Positions 1 through 8,416 of a DNA stretch of 64,000 bases are shown here, one piece after another (position 1 is the first letter of the stretch; each line of letters opens with the position of its first letter). The DNA comes from an uncultured Flavobacteriales bacterium (GTDB lineage Bacteria > Bacteroidota > Bacteroidia > Flavobacteriales_G > Salibacteraceae): the NCBI GenBank assembly GCA_943788725.1, contig CALSRJ010000001.1:928861-992860 (forward strand), written 5' to 3'. The notes beneath the pieces are model-generated. The model did no database searches. It saw only the letters and a program-made list of their open reading frames with translations, and was not told the DNA's origin. Position numbers and translations under genes: made by a program.

Positions 1-556
1 ATCGACAAGGTTCGGAAAAAATCGATCGAAATAGGCATTGAATTCGTCCCAAAATCCGTCCGCTGCTTCCATGGCTTGGATCATGTTAGACGAATAAGCC
101 GTGCGTCCGTCCATTCCTCGAAATACACGTTCAATGCCATCTCGAGTAGCGTAATGCGAAAGGATATCGTTTCCAGCCATGTAGTGATAGAATCGCTCAG
201 AACGTTTAGGAAGCAATTCACTTTTGGATCCGATGAGGGCATAGCATCTTGTGGCAAAGGCGTCCAAAGCTTCATCGTGGTGTTCCGTCCATTTCAGCGC
301 CAACAAATGATCGAAGAGCACGTCCACTGCTACCCCCGCTGAATTTTGATTGAGACGGATAGAAGAGCTTTTTGGCATCCAAGACTTCCGGGTGACCATC
401 TGTGTAGGTATCGATAAACCGGTGAAAGCGCACGCCTCTGGCAACGGGATCTGGAAATCGCTGCAGGTCGCTTCCGCGCACACCGTCGCCGATGAAGTTT
501 CCGAACATGAGATCCGGCTCTGGATCGGCGAGGTAAAAATGTGCCAGGTAGTTCAC
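1..556 (-). pseudogene. ACP phosphodiesterase (AcpH/DUF479 family), frameshifted and partial
   Basis: The N-terminal part reads MNYLAHFYLADPEPD and continues with a GNFIGDG segment, the typical start of the acyl-carrier-protein phosphodiesterase family, which removes the phosphopantetheine group from ACP. I chose GTG at 556 because it gives the family-like MNYLAH start; TTG at 565 is the alternative. After KFSG the frame breaks at a run of five C on the plus strand (333-337). Removing one base restores a family-like continuation (VAVDVLFDHLLALKW) that stays open to base 1. The last few residues lie outside the window. The break is either a real frameshift mutation or a homopolymer sequencing error. 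The gene runs divergently from the sensor kinase at 651. Confidence 0.75.
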
Positions 557-636
557 GTTCGCCAAAGGTACTTAACCGCTGCTCCCTGCTCGTTTCCAAT
601 CGTGTAACAACTTGACCTTGATTAAATGCGCAGGTC

Positions 637-644
637 TACATTTG
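637..644 (+). promoter_or_regulatory. Bacteroidota -7 box before the sensor kinase
   Basis: TACATTTG is an exact match to the Bacteroidota TAnnTTTG element. It ends six bases before the proposed ATG at 651, so the transcript would have almost no leader. TTG triplets lie 22 and 16 bases upstream, neither at the ideal spacing of 19. The box also argues against the longer reading frame that starts at TTG 612. Confidence 0.5.
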
Positions 645-650
645 AAGCGA

Positions 651-1688
651 ATGAAAACCTCGAGGTATTATTACAAGGCGCAATTGGGTGGATGGTCATT
701 GTACATCCTCATCTCTTCCTTGGTCATCTTGCAGTCGGGAACGTCGATCAGCGTCAGCGTCATTGGAGACATCTACCTGGTATTTGCGCTGGGCTTGATC
801 ATCTCGCACCTCTATCGCTATGCCATCATTCGCATGGGATGGTTAGAGAAGGACATTTTCTCACTCATACCCAGGGTAGGACTCGCCAGCGTTTTATTGG
901 CGCTCGGTTTTCACGGCGTATACGTCGTAATCCGATACCTCGCCTTTGGAAAGGAGATCGTCTACTCCTTCACAGATGCCAACTTGATTACGTGGGCCAT
1001 GCTCTTTTTTATCTGGAGCCTGTTCTACTTTACCTACATCTTCTTCCAGCGTTTTCGAAGAGAGGAAATCAAGAACCTCCAATTGGAGGCAGCGCGCAAC
1101 GAATATGAACTTCGCCGGCTGCGCGATCAGATGAACCCCCACTTCATCTTCAACGCCATGAATACCATCCGCGCCTTGATCGATGAGGACCCTCAGAAAG
1201 CCAAGTCGACGGTGACTCAGTTAAGCAACGTTCTACGATCCTCCCTGCAAGCAGGGAAGCAAGAGTTGATTCCGTTGTCGAAAGAAATCGAGATTGTAAA
1301 GGATTATTTAGAGATCGAAAAGGCGCGTTATGAAGAGCGCCTAACGGTAGAATGGAACATTGCGAAAGGATCGGAACGCGTCGAAATACCACCTCTTTTG
1401 CTCCAGACCATCGTTGAAAATTGCATCAAGCACGGCATTGCAAAATTGCCTGACGGAGGTCGGATCATGATCCAATCTACTGTTATGATGGACGTGGTAG
1501 AAATTGACATTTTAAACAGCGGGCAATACGATCCAGAGGGCGAGAGTGATTCCTCACTTGGACTAGAAAATACCAGAAATAGACTGAGCCTTTCCTTCGG
1601 CAAAGAGGGATGGCTTACCATCGGAAACCACGGAAAACAAGAGGTTAAAACAACCGTACGAATTCCTATTAAATCAAGCAAGACATGA
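651..1688 (+). CDS. LytS-family sensor histidine kinase
   Basis: This is a 345-residue membrane sensor kinase. The N-terminal half has about four hydrophobic segments (residues ~10-130). A short linker helix follows, then a His_kinase (PF06580) domain with the phosphoacceptor in QMNPHFIFNAMN (His164), then an HATPase domain with N-box VENCIKHGI and a G-box around GLENTRNRL. It would autophosphorylate and pass the phosphate to the LytTR regulator whose ATG overlaps this gene's stop codon (ATGA). The start at ATG 651 gives MKTSRYYYKAQLGGW, the usual N-terminus for this family. The signal it senses cannot be read from the sequence. Confidence 0.9.
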   Translation: MKTSRYYYKAQLGGWSLYILISSLVILQSGTSISVSVIGDIYLVFALGLIISHLYRYAIIRMGWLEKDIFSLIPRVGLASVLLALGFHGVYVVIRYLAFGKEIVYSFTDANLITWAMLFFIWSLFYFTYIFFQRFRREEIKNLQLEAARNEYELRRLRDQMNPHFIFNAMNTIRALIDEDPQKAKSTVTQLSNVLRSSLQAGKQELIPLSKEIEIVKDYLEIEKARYEERLTVEWNIAKGSERVEIPPLLLQTIVENCIKHGIAKLPDGGRIMIQSTVMMDVVEIDILNSGQYDPEGESDSSLGLENTRNRLSLSFGKEGWLTIGNHGKQEVKTTVRIPIKSSKT

Positions 1689-2422
1689 TACGAGCCATGA
1701 TCATAGATGACGAGCGACTCGCACGCCAAGAACTGCGCACCCTCGTTGAAAAATTAGAAACCGTGCAGATTGTCGCGGAGAGCGGAAAACCTGAAGAAGC
1801 GCTCGACCTCATCGATCGAGAAAATCCAGATTTGATTTTCTTGGACATACAAATGCCTGGAATGACAGGGTTTGACATGCTCAATGAGATCGAGGGGCGG
1901 GCACCAGAGGTCATCTTTGTGACGGCCTATGACGAGTACGCCCTCAAAGCCTTTGAAGTGAATGCATTGGATTACCTGATGAAACCTGTAGAGGAGGCAC
2001 GCTTGAGTGAATCGGTAAACAAGGTTGCCAAGCGCATTGAAGCACGTCAGGAACATGCCGAAGAGGGAGTGGAAAACGAAGGAAAGCTGGAAATCAACGA
2101 CCAAGTCTTTTTGAAGGATGGAGACAAATGCTGGTTTGTGGAGCTAGAAAAGATCCGCCTTTTCGAAAGTGAAGGCAACTACGTCCGCGTCTACTTCGAC
2201 AACTCCCGTCCGCTCATTTTGAAATCGTTGAACGCACTGACGGATCGACTGAGTGAGAAATTTTTCTTCCGCGCCAGCCGCAAGCACATTGTGAACCTGC
2301 GTTGGATTGAAAAGGTAGAAACTTGGTTCAACGGAGGCCTGCTCGTCATCCTAGAAGACGGCACCAAGGTGGAGGTATCGCGCAGGCAGTCCGTCAAACT
2401 CAAGGAGATGATGGCTCTTTGA
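1685..2422 (+). CDS. LytTR-family response regulator
   Basis: This 245-residue DNA-binding response regulator has a receiver domain at residues 1-120, with acidic residues in MIIDDE and the phospho-aspartate Asp54 in LIFLDIQMPG. The conserved switch Lys lies in LMKPV. A LytTR DNA-binding domain fills residues ~145-245 (FFRASRKHIVNL, then a basic C-terminus). It overlaps the upstream LytS kinase by four bases, so the two are almost certainly a translationally coupled two-component system. Targets are unknown; LytTR proteins usually bind direct repeats at the promoters they activate. Confidence 0.93.
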   Translation: MIRAMIIDDERLARQELRTLVEKLETVQIVAESGKPEEALDLIDRENPDLIFLDIQMPGMTGFDMLNEIEGRAPEVIFVTAYDEYALKAFEVNALDYLMKPVEEARLSESVNKVAKRIEARQEHAEEGVENEGKLEINDQVFLKDGDKCWFVELEKIRLFESEGNYVRVYFDNSRPLILKSLNALTDRLSEKFFFRASRKHIVNLRWIEKVETWFNGGLLVILEDGTKVEVSRRQSVKLKEMMAL

Positions 2423-2530
2423 TTTCATCCGATGTTAATTTCCAACCAAACGATAACCCGATTGCAGGTCTCAACACTCCGCATGCATCACTGTGCTGAA
2501 TCCTCCACTTTCATCCTAGGTTTAGCTTTC

Positions 2531-2538
2531 TATCTTCG
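2531..2538 (+). promoter_or_regulatory. Candidate promoter (-7 box) for the OmpH-like gene
   Basis: TATCTTCG differs at one base from TAnnTTTG. It is preceded at exactly 19 bases by TTT (2509-2511), one mismatch from the TTG -33 element. The predicted transcript would begin near 2542, leaving a leader of about 18 bases before ATG 2560. It sits in the 137-base gap after the LytTR gene, where I see nothing else. Confidence 0.45.
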
Positions 2539-2559
2539 CACCCTAATCCATCCATAGAA

Positions 2560-3189
2560 ATGAATACAAAATTGATCTCTTACGTCGCTTCTCTCCTCTT
2601 GATTGTTGGCATGACTGCCTGCGAATCAGGTGCTTCTGACGATGCGACCACCGCTGGAAACAGTGCCGATCAAACCCCCATCAAAGAGGTCAACACAGGC
2701 ACGATGAAGTTTGCCTACGTCAATACCGATTCTTTGTCAAACCGTTATGAAATGATCAAAGATTTCGAGGAAGAGATCCTCCAAGAGCGCCTTGAAATGG
2801 AGAGTCAACTGCAAGGCATGGTGCGTTCTTTGGAAAAGGACTATACCGATGCACAAGCCGGAGCAGCAGGTCTTTCAGACGAAGCTTTGGCGATTCTTCA
2901 GCAAAAATTAGGTCAAAAAGAGCAGCAGGTAATGCAGCAAAAAAGCCAAATGGAAGAACGCCTCATGCGCAGCGAGCAAGATAAAACAGGACGATACTTA
3001 GACCGCGTCCAGAATTTCCTCACCGAATACGGCACAGCTGAAGGTTACGATATCGTATACGGATTCAACGGATTGAACAACGTGCTTTTCATCGACAAGG
3101 CCTACGACATCACCGACGCTGTAGTGGACTCCCTGAATAGCATTTACGCAAGAGAAAAGGCTGAAACAGCATTGGAGTCAGAGAAGTAA
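2560..3189 (+). CDS. OmpH/Skp-like putative lipoprotein
   Basis: This 209-residue protein has an N-terminal lipoprotein-type signal with a candidate lipidated Cys in VGMTACESG (residue 21). A Ser/Thr/Asp-rich linker follows, then an OmpH-like domain. That domain starts with a short strand segment (MKFAYVNTDSL), continues as a long charged coiled coil (~residues 70-155, rich in Glu, Gln and Lys) and ends in a strand-rich segment (YDIVYGFNGLNNVLFIDKAYDIT). This layout is that of periplasmic Skp/OmpH chaperones, which carry unfolded outer-membrane proteins. Bacteroidota commonly encode several, some lipidated. The DUF4924 gene follows five bases downstream. Confidence 0.82.
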   Translation: MNTKLISYVASLLLIVGMTACESGASDDATTAGNSADQTPIKEVNTGTMKFAYVNTDSLSNRYEMIKDFEEEILQERLEMESQLQGMVRSLEKDYTDAQAGAAGLSDEALAILQQKLGQKEQQVMQQKSQMEERLMRSEQDKTGRYLDRVQNFLTEYGTAEGYDIVYGFNGLNNVLFIDKAYDITDAVVDSLNSIYAREKAETALESEK

Positions 3190-3194
3190 ACGTC

Positions 3195-3755
3195 ATGTAC
3201 ATCGCTCGGAAATACAAGGAAAGTAACATCGTAGAGTACGTTCTCTATATGTGGCACATCGAAGAATTGATGCGCTCTTTCAACCTTGACATCGACGCGA
3301 TTGAAAAAGGAGTGATTGCTGGGTTCGATATGGACCAAGCAGCTTCAAGTGAGATGCGGGCTTGGTATGCAGACCTGCTCAAGCAAATGCGACAGCAGGG
3401 CATCAATGAGCGCGGACACCTCGAGGAACTGAATGAATTGATGACCGAATTGATTTATTTGCACCAGAGTCTGCTGACGGTATATCAAGACAAGACCTAC
3501 CAAGCATTACTTGCAGAGGCGCACCAAAGCCTAGAGGAATTGAAGTCCAAGTCTATGGGGGGGCCTCGATCGGAGGTAGAAACGGCGATGAATGGATTAT
3601 TCGGCGTGCTCGTGCTTAAGCTCAACAAGCGCCAAGTATCTGAAGCCACGCAAGAAGCCATCAAATCTATCTCCCAAATGATGGCGCACCTATCCAGGCA
3701 ATATCACCGAATGAAGGAGTGCAACCTCAGCCTTCCGAAGGTGATGGGAAACTGA
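3195..3755 (+). CDS. DUF4924 family protein
   Basis: This 186-residue protein opens MYIARKYKESNIVEYVLYMW, the conserved start of the Bacteroidota family DUF4924. It is predicted all-helical, with no signal peptide or membrane segment, and is rich in Glu, Leu and Gln. The function is unknown. It lies five bases after the OmpH-like gene, so the two probably share a transcript. Its stop is one base from the stop of the convergent alanine dehydrogenase, leaving no room for a separate terminator. Confidence 0.8.
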   Translation: MYIARKYKESNIVEYVLYMWHIEELMRSFNLDIDAIEKGVIAGFDMDQAASSEMRAWYADLLKQMRQQGINERGHLEELNELMTELIYLHQSLLTVYQDKTYQALLAEAHQSLEELKSKSMGGPRSEVETAMNGLFGVLVLKLNKRQVSEATQEAIKSISQMMAHLSRQYHRMKECNLSLPKVMGN

Positions 3756-3756
3756 A

Positions 3757-4983
3757 TCAAGAATTAAAAGCTGCCAGCAGCAATTTCAGATCCTTGAACG
3801 GCAAGTTCAGGGACTCCCCCAAGTACATATTGGTCAACGTTCCGTTGTAGAGGTACACTCCATTCTGAATGCCCACATGGTTTCGGATCATGTTTTCTAC
3901 CCCACCTTCATCGCCCATCTGGAGAATGAGCGGCGCCACCACGTTACTCAGGGTATGCGAAGCCGTCCTGCTCACAAGCGAAGCAATGTTCGGAACGCAG
4001 TAGTGGATGACGTCGTGCTTTTTATAGGTCGGTTTGTTCAAGGCAGTGACTTGGGAAGTCTCAAAACATCCCCCTTGGTCTATGCTCACATCTACGATCA
4101 CCGAACCAGACTTCATTTGGCGCACCATCTCTTCATTCACTATGCAAGGGGTTCGCCCAGATCTGCTGCGGATGGCACCAATGGCAACATCAGCGCGCAT
4201 CAAGGCCTTCATGAGCACCTTCGGTTGAATGGTTGAAGTCGATACTCGAAAGCCGATGGAGGTCTGCAATCGACGCAATTTCGTAATCGAATTATCGAAG
4301 ACACGCACATCAGCACCCAAGCCCATGGCAGCGCGTGCGGCGTACTCACCGACGGTTCCGGCGCCAATGATCACAACCTGGGTCGGTGGAACGCCTGTGA
4401 TGCCGCCGAGCATAATGCCTTGGCCCTTGTTATTCATCAAATATTCTGAAGCAATCAAGAGCGCAGTCGTTCCGGCGATCTCTCCCATACTCCGCACAAT
4501 GGGCAAGACCTCGTCTTCATCGGCGATGTAGTCCCAAGCAATTGCCGAAACCTTCTTAGCCATAAGGTTCTTGATGTAGTTTTTGGGTTGCACATTTAAC
4601 TGCATGGCAGAAATTACCATTTGTTTCGGCTTCAAGTACTCCATCTCCTCCTCTGAAACAGGCTCTACCTTCAAGATGATTTCTGCTTCGTAGACTTCCT
4701 TTGCGCTGTACGCAATCTCTGCCCCGGATTCGCTGTACTCATTGTCTTGGAAGTTGGACGCCTTTCCCGCGTCGGTTTCCACTACAACTCGATGTCCATT
4801 GTTGACCAAGAGTTGAACCGCTTCCGGAACCAGGGCTACCCGGTTTTCCTGCATGGAAATTTCCTTCGGTATACCAATAAATAAGCGTTTACGCTTGGAG
4901 CCTACGGGCTGAAGCTTCTCTTGAGGCAACATCATCACGGCCTCGCTCAATGCGCGTTGGGTTTCCTTGGATGTACTACTCAT
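3757..4983 (-). CDS. ald: Alanine dehydrogenase (Bacteroidota-type)
   Basis: This 408-residue NAD-dependent enzyme of the AlaDH/PNT family would interconvert L-alanine and pyruvate plus ammonia. Visible are the N-terminal IGIPKEISMQENRVAL motif, Lys105 in ILKVEP (the pyruvate-binding Lys), the Rossmann signature VIIGAGTVGEYAARAA, and HYCVPNIASLVSRTAS near the C-terminus. Compared with classical enzymes it has an N-terminal extension of about 35 residues, and the usual catalytic His is replaced by Gln128 (SAMQLN). It overlaps tsaE by four bases and is downstream of porX and tsaE, likely in one transcript. Confidence 0.88.
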   Translation of the reverse strand: MSSTSKETQRALSEAVMMLPQEKLQPVGSKRKRLFIGIPKEISMQENRVALVPEAVQLLVNNGHRVVVETDAGKASNFQDNEYSESGAEIAYSAKEVYEAEIILKVEPVSEEEMEYLKPKQMVISAMQLNVQPKNYIKNLMAKKVSAIAWDYIADEDEVLPIVRSMGEIAGTTALLIASEYLMNNKGQGIMLGGITGVPPTQVVIIGAGTVGEYAARAAMGLGADVRVFDNSITKLRRLQTSIGFRVSTSTIQPKVLMKALMRADVAIGAIRSRSGRTPCIVNEEMVRQMKSGSVIVDVSIDQGGCFETSQVTALNKPTYKKHDVIHYCVPNIASLVSRTASHTLSNVVAPLILQMGDEGGVENMIRNHVGIQNGVYLYNGTLTNMYLGESLNLPFKDLKLLLAAFNS

Positions 4984-5411
4984 GGTTGATAGGTTATGGT
5001 AAGTGTGCGCTGTTGGTTGTTCGTATCAACAGCGATCGATACGTCTACGGTGTCATCCGGCAAAAGTTCTCCGGCCATTTCTGGCCATTCTATGAACATG
5101 ATCTTTTCTTGATCCAGGTAGTCGAACCAGCCAATGTCCACCAACTCTCGGGTAGAACGCAGTCTGTACAGGTCAAAATGATAAACGTCGTCGGCTTGGG
5201 CTGTCGCATATGCATTGACAAGTCCGAAGGATGGGCTGCTCATTTCATCGGTCACCCCCAGGTCTTGACACAGGACTTTGATCAAGGTTGTTTTCCCGGC
5301 TCCCAACTCTCCATGAAAAGCAAAGACCTTACGGTCCTGATACAGGGCGCGGAAAGTATGGATGAGATCATCGCATTGATCGAGGCTGGGTACGGACACG
5401 GTGCGTTGCAT
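4980..5411 (-). CDS. tsaE: tRNA threonylcarbamoyladenosine biosynthesis ATPase TsaE
   Basis: This 143-residue P-loop ATPase is needed for the t6A37 modification of ANN-decoding tRNAs together with TsaB, TsaD and TsaC. The Walker A motif GELGAGKTT lies at residues ~34-42. The family motif SPSFGLVN follows, as does the EWPE segment (FIEWPEMAGELLPDD). Length is normal for the family. Its stop overlaps the ald start by four bases; porX ends 51 bases upstream. No other t6A gene is in the window. Confidence 0.92.
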   Translation of the reverse strand: MQRTVSVPSLDQCDDLIHTFRALYQDRKVFAFHGELGAGKTTLIKVLCQDLGVTDEMSSPSFGLVNAYATAQADDVYHFDLYRLRSTRELVDIGWFDYLDQEKIMFIEWPEMAGELLPDDTVDVSIAVDTNNQQRTLTITYQP

Positions 5412-5462
5412 CTTAAAACTCTCTAAGATACCACAAATATCGGCTAGAAGCGTGTACGAACC

Positions 5463-7022
5463 TTACTTAGGAGAACATATAGCGAATGGAATGATTACCT
5501 CTTCAAGGGAGACACCACCGTGCTGGAATGTATCGCGATAGTAGTTGACGTAATGGTTGTAATTGTTCGGATACGCAAAGAAGTCATTGCCTTGTGCGAA
5601 GATGTACCTGCTACTGACGTTGGCACGGGGCAAAAAGGCATCTTCTGGCTTCAGCACCTCGAACACTTCTTTTTCCTTGTAGTTCAAATTCCGACCAATC
5701 TTATACCTCAAATTGGTATTGGTATTCCGATCGCCCACTACTTTGATGGGATGCTTGACGTGCACCGTACCATGGTCTGTAGTGATGATCATTTTAGCTC
5801 CCATGTCTGCGATGCTTTTCATCATATCGCGCAGCGGGGAATGTTCAAACCAAGAAAGTGTCAAGGATCGATAAGCCGATTCATCGTCGGCTAATTCACG
5901 AATGACCTCCATTTCGGTGCGTGCATGGCTGAGCATGTCAACGAAATTGTACACGATGACGTTCAAGGAGTTCTTCGACAGTGAATGGATGCCCTCTGCC
6001 ACCTTCTTTCCAAAGTTGAGGTTGGTAATCTTGGCGTAACTATGATCAAAATTGCGCCCAAGCCGCTTGATCTGTTCGGTCAATAATTCATTTTCGAATT
6101 GGTTCTTACTCCCATCTTCTTCCTCGCCCTTCCAGTATTGCGGAAAGCGCTTCTCAATCTCACTAGGAAGCAATCCCGCAAAAAGAGCATTCCGAGCATA
6201 CTGAGTAGCCGTCGGGAGAATGCTGAAAAAAGTTCGTTCGTCATCCACGCGGAAATCATCGGTAATGGCATGTTGGATGACGCGCCATTGGTCGTAACGT
6301 AAGTTATCAATGACCACCAGGAACAAAGGCTTATCGTCTTTTATTTCTGGCAATATCCAATTCTTAAAAATCGTATGAGACATCTCTGGCTTGGTAGCCT
6401 GCCGACCCGAGAGCCAATCGATGTAGTTCTCTTCGAAAAATCGACAAAACTGATTGTTGGCTTCGTCTTTCTGCATGCTGAGGATTTCGCGCATGCTCGG
6501 GTCTCCACTTTGCTCCAACTCTAAGTCCCAGTAAACGATCTCCTTGTACAATTCGCTCCACTCTTTCCAATCGAGCTGGTCGTTGAGTCGCATCCCGATC
6601 TGACGAAACTCTTGTTGGTAACCTGAGGTAGTCTTCTCACTCACCAATCGCTTGCTGTCGAGGTTCTTCTTGAGGCTGAGCAGGATCTGATGGGGATTCA
6701 CAGGCTTGATGAGGTAATCCGAGATCTTGGATCCGATGGCATCTTCCATGATGGTCTCCTCTTCACTCTTGGTGATCATGATGACCGGAGTAGCTGGCTT
6801 GATGGCTTTTATGCGCGACAGCACTTCCAGACCCGAAATACCGGGCATGTTTTCGTCTAGAAACACGGCGTCAAAATCTGAAGCGGAGATCTCATCGATG
6901 GCTTCAAGACCGCTGCTGACGGCGGTGACTTGGTAGCCTTTGTTCTCGAGGAACATGATGTGTGGTTTCAATAAATCGATCTCGTCGTCCGCCCAAAGGA
7001 TCTTCGCGTGTTCGTTGCTCAT
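5463..7022 (-). CDS. porX: PorX: response regulator with PglZ effector domain (T9SS regulator)
   Basis: This 519-residue protein has an N-terminal receiver domain (residues ~6-125; phospho-aspartate Asp56 in AVFLDENMPG) and a C-terminal PglZ domain of the alkaline-phosphatase superfamily. In the PglZ part, VVIDNLRYDQW, TATQYARNALFAG and ITTDHGTVHVKHP carry the likely metal ligands. PorX is the response regulator that with the kinase PorY controls type IX secretion genes. In characterised members phosphorylation drives dimerisation, and the PglZ domain is a phosphodiesterase on nucleotide substrates. The porY gene is not in the window. tsaE and ald follow on the same strand. Confidence 0.93.
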   Translation of the reverse strand: MSNEHAKILWADDEIDLLKPHIMFLENKGYQVTAVSSGLEAIDEISASDFDAVFLDENMPGISGLEVLSRIKAIKPATPVIMITKSEEETIMEDAIGSKISDYLIKPVNPHQILLSLKKNLDSKRLVSEKTTSGYQQEFRQIGMRLNDQLDWKEWSELYKEIVYWDLELEQSGDPSMREILSMQKDEANNQFCRFFEENYIDWLSGRQATKPEMSHTIFKNWILPEIKDDKPLFLVVIDNLRYDQWRVIQHAITDDFRVDDERTFFSILPTATQYARNALFAGLLPSEIEKRFPQYWKGEEEDGSKNQFENELLTEQIKRLGRNFDHSYAKITNLNFGKKVAEGIHSLSKNSLNVIVYNFVDMLSHARTEMEVIRELADDESAYRSLTLSWFEHSPLRDMMKSIADMGAKMIITTDHGTVHVKHPIKVVGDRNTNTNLRYKIGRNLNYKEKEVFEVLKPEDAFLPRANVSSRYIFAQGNDFFAYPNNYNHYVNYYRDTFQHGGVSLEEVIIPFAICSPK

Positions 7023-7040
7023 AAGTTGATTTTATCTTCG
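7011..7040 (+). promoter_or_regulatory. Candidate promoter for the HD hydrolase gene
   Basis: TTC (7011-7013), 19 bases, then TATCTTCG (7033-7040): one mismatch in each Bacteroidota element at ideal spacing. The predicted start near 7044 precedes GTG 7059. The -33 element lies inside the porX coding sequence, and the box is four bases from the oppositely directed porX -7 box. Confidence 0.45.
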
Positions 7041-7044
7041 CATT

Positions 7045-7075
7045 CAAAGGTAGACCTCGTGAGTATCCCTCCCAA
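7045..7075 (-). promoter_or_regulatory. porX promoter (TTG-N20-TACCTTTG)
   Basis: Read on the minus strand, TTG (7075-7073) is followed after 20 bases by TACCTTTG (7052-7045), an exact -7 box. Transcription would start near 7040 and porX begins at 7022. The -33 element lies inside the start of the divergent HD gene. Confidence 0.6.
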
Positions 7076-8306
7076 GACCAATTCCATAAAGACATTTAAC
7101 GACCCGATCTACGGGTTTATTACCGTTGATGACCCCCTTCTTTTTAGGATCATCGAACACCCTCATTTCCAACGCCTCAGGAGAATTACGCAGTTGGGAT
7201 TGACAAACTTGGTATACGGAGGCGCCAACCACAGCCGTTTTCAGCACGCCTTGGGAGCGATGAACCTGATGCGAAGTGCGATCAGCACGCTTCGAAGCAA
7301 GGGCATCGAAATCTCGGAGCAAGAAGAGCGTGCCGCCAAGGCAGCTATCCTGTTGCACGATATAGGACATGGCCCCTACTCGCATGCCTTGGAAAACACC
7401 ATCGTTCAAGGAGTAAACCATGAAATGATCGGCCTCCAGATCATGCAGAACATCAATACCGAGTTGGACGGAGCCCTCGACATGGCCATAGAGATCTATA
7501 CCGACAACTACCCTGTTCGGTTCTTACATCAATTGGTAAGCAGCCAGCTGGATACGGACCGCCTCGATTACCTGAAGCGGGACAGTTTTTTCACCGGTGT
7601 TTCCGAAGGAGTGATAGGCTCCGAGCGGATCATCAAGATGCTGAACGTACACGAAGGCAATCTCGCCGTAGACGCCAAAGGAGTGTATTCCATGGAGAAA
7701 TTCCTGATTGCACGCCGCTTGATGTATTGGCAAGTGTATTTGCACAAGACCGTCGTATCGGCCGAATTCTTATTGATGAACATTTTGATCCGGGCAAAGG
7801 AAATGGCGGCTTCAGGAATGGAGCTCGACGCATCCACATCAATGCGGTATTTCCTCTACCGAAAAGAAGTATGCGAGATCAAGAACAGCGAGGAATGGCT
7901 GAAACACTTCGTAAAGCTTGACGATTACGATATGCTGTATTCGATCAAGCAGTGGATCGATTGCGGTGACCCGCTGTTGAGCAACATGTGCAAGCGTTTG
8001 ATCAATCGCCGTTTACTCAAGACCAAGAACGTTGACGAGCCTCTCAGCGAAGAAGCACTGAAAAATTTACAACAAAAAGGAGCCGAGGCACTCGGTTTTT
8101 CGGCAGATGATATGCGGTACTTGGTATTTCAGAAAAGCCTGTCAAACACGGCCTACACCACAAAGAATGATTCGATCACCATTTTGTACAAGGATGGAAC
8201 GGCCAAAGACATCTCCGAAGCAGCGACAATCTTCCAGTTCAGCACGCTCGAATCGATTGAAACCAAGCATTTTATCTACTTCCCAGACGAGGTGCTGTTC
8301 CAATAG
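7059..8306 (+). CDS. HD-domain phosphohydrolase (dNTPase-like)
   Basis: This 415-residue HD-superfamily hydrolase has metal-binding motifs in HSRFQHALGAM (first His), LLHDIGHGPYSHALE (His-Asp pair) and a later Asp in SSQLDTDRLDYLKRD. The family is related to dGTP triphosphohydrolases and SAMHD1-like enzymes, but the natural substrate is not evident. The start is probably GTG 7059 (VSIPPKTNSIKTFNDPIYGF), because the promoter box at 7033 lies inside the longer frame that opens at 7008. It diverges from porX with 36 bases between start codons. Confidence 0.85.
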   Translation: MSIPPKTNSIKTFNDPIYGFITVDDPLLFRIIEHPHFQRLRRITQLGLTNLVYGGANHSRFQHALGAMNLMRSAISTLRSKGIEISEQEERAAKAAILLHDIGHGPYSHALENTIVQGVNHEMIGLQIMQNINTELDGALDMAIEIYTDNYPVRFLHQLVSSQLDTDRLDYLKRDSFFTGVSEGVIGSERIIKMLNVHEGNLAVDAKGVYSMEKFLIARRLMYWQVYLHKTVVSAEFLLMNILIRAKEMAASGMELDASTSMRYFLYRKEVCEIKNSEEWLKHFVKLDDYDMLYSIKQWIDCGDPLLSNMCKRLINRRLLKTKNVDEPLSEEALKNLQQKGAEALGFSADDMRYLVFQKSLSNTAYTTKNDSITILYKDGTAKDISEAATIFQFSTLESIETKHFIYFPDEVLFQ

Positions 8307-8311
8307 CACTT

Positions 8312-8340
8312 GTTAATAACTACAGCCCCTGTTAGCAACA
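8312..8340. promoter_or_regulatory. Paired GTTAnnAAC dyads upstream of the lpx operon
   Basis: GTTAATAAC (8312-8320) and GTTAGCAAC (8331-8339, inside the dyad TGTTAGCAACA at 8330-8340) share the palindromic form GTTAnnAAC and start 19 bases apart, about two helical turns. They sit about 50-75 bases upstream of the lpxD -7 box, a plausible operator position. No binding protein can be named. Confidence 0.25.
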
Positions 8341-8388
8341 TACCCAACCTATCGCGGTACATTTGGACGTGGTTGAAAAGGGGTTAGC

Positions 8389-8396
8389 TACCTTTG
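8389..8396 (+). promoter_or_regulatory. -7 box for the lpxD-lpxC/fabZ-lpxA operon
   Basis: TACCTTTG exactly matches TAnnTTTG and ends 20 bases before ATG 8417. No TTG stands at ideal spacing. The box supports ATG 8417 as the start rather than the upstream TTG at 8363. Confidence 0.5.
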
Positions 8397-8416
8397 CCGC
8401 CACATTCGCAATTTTA

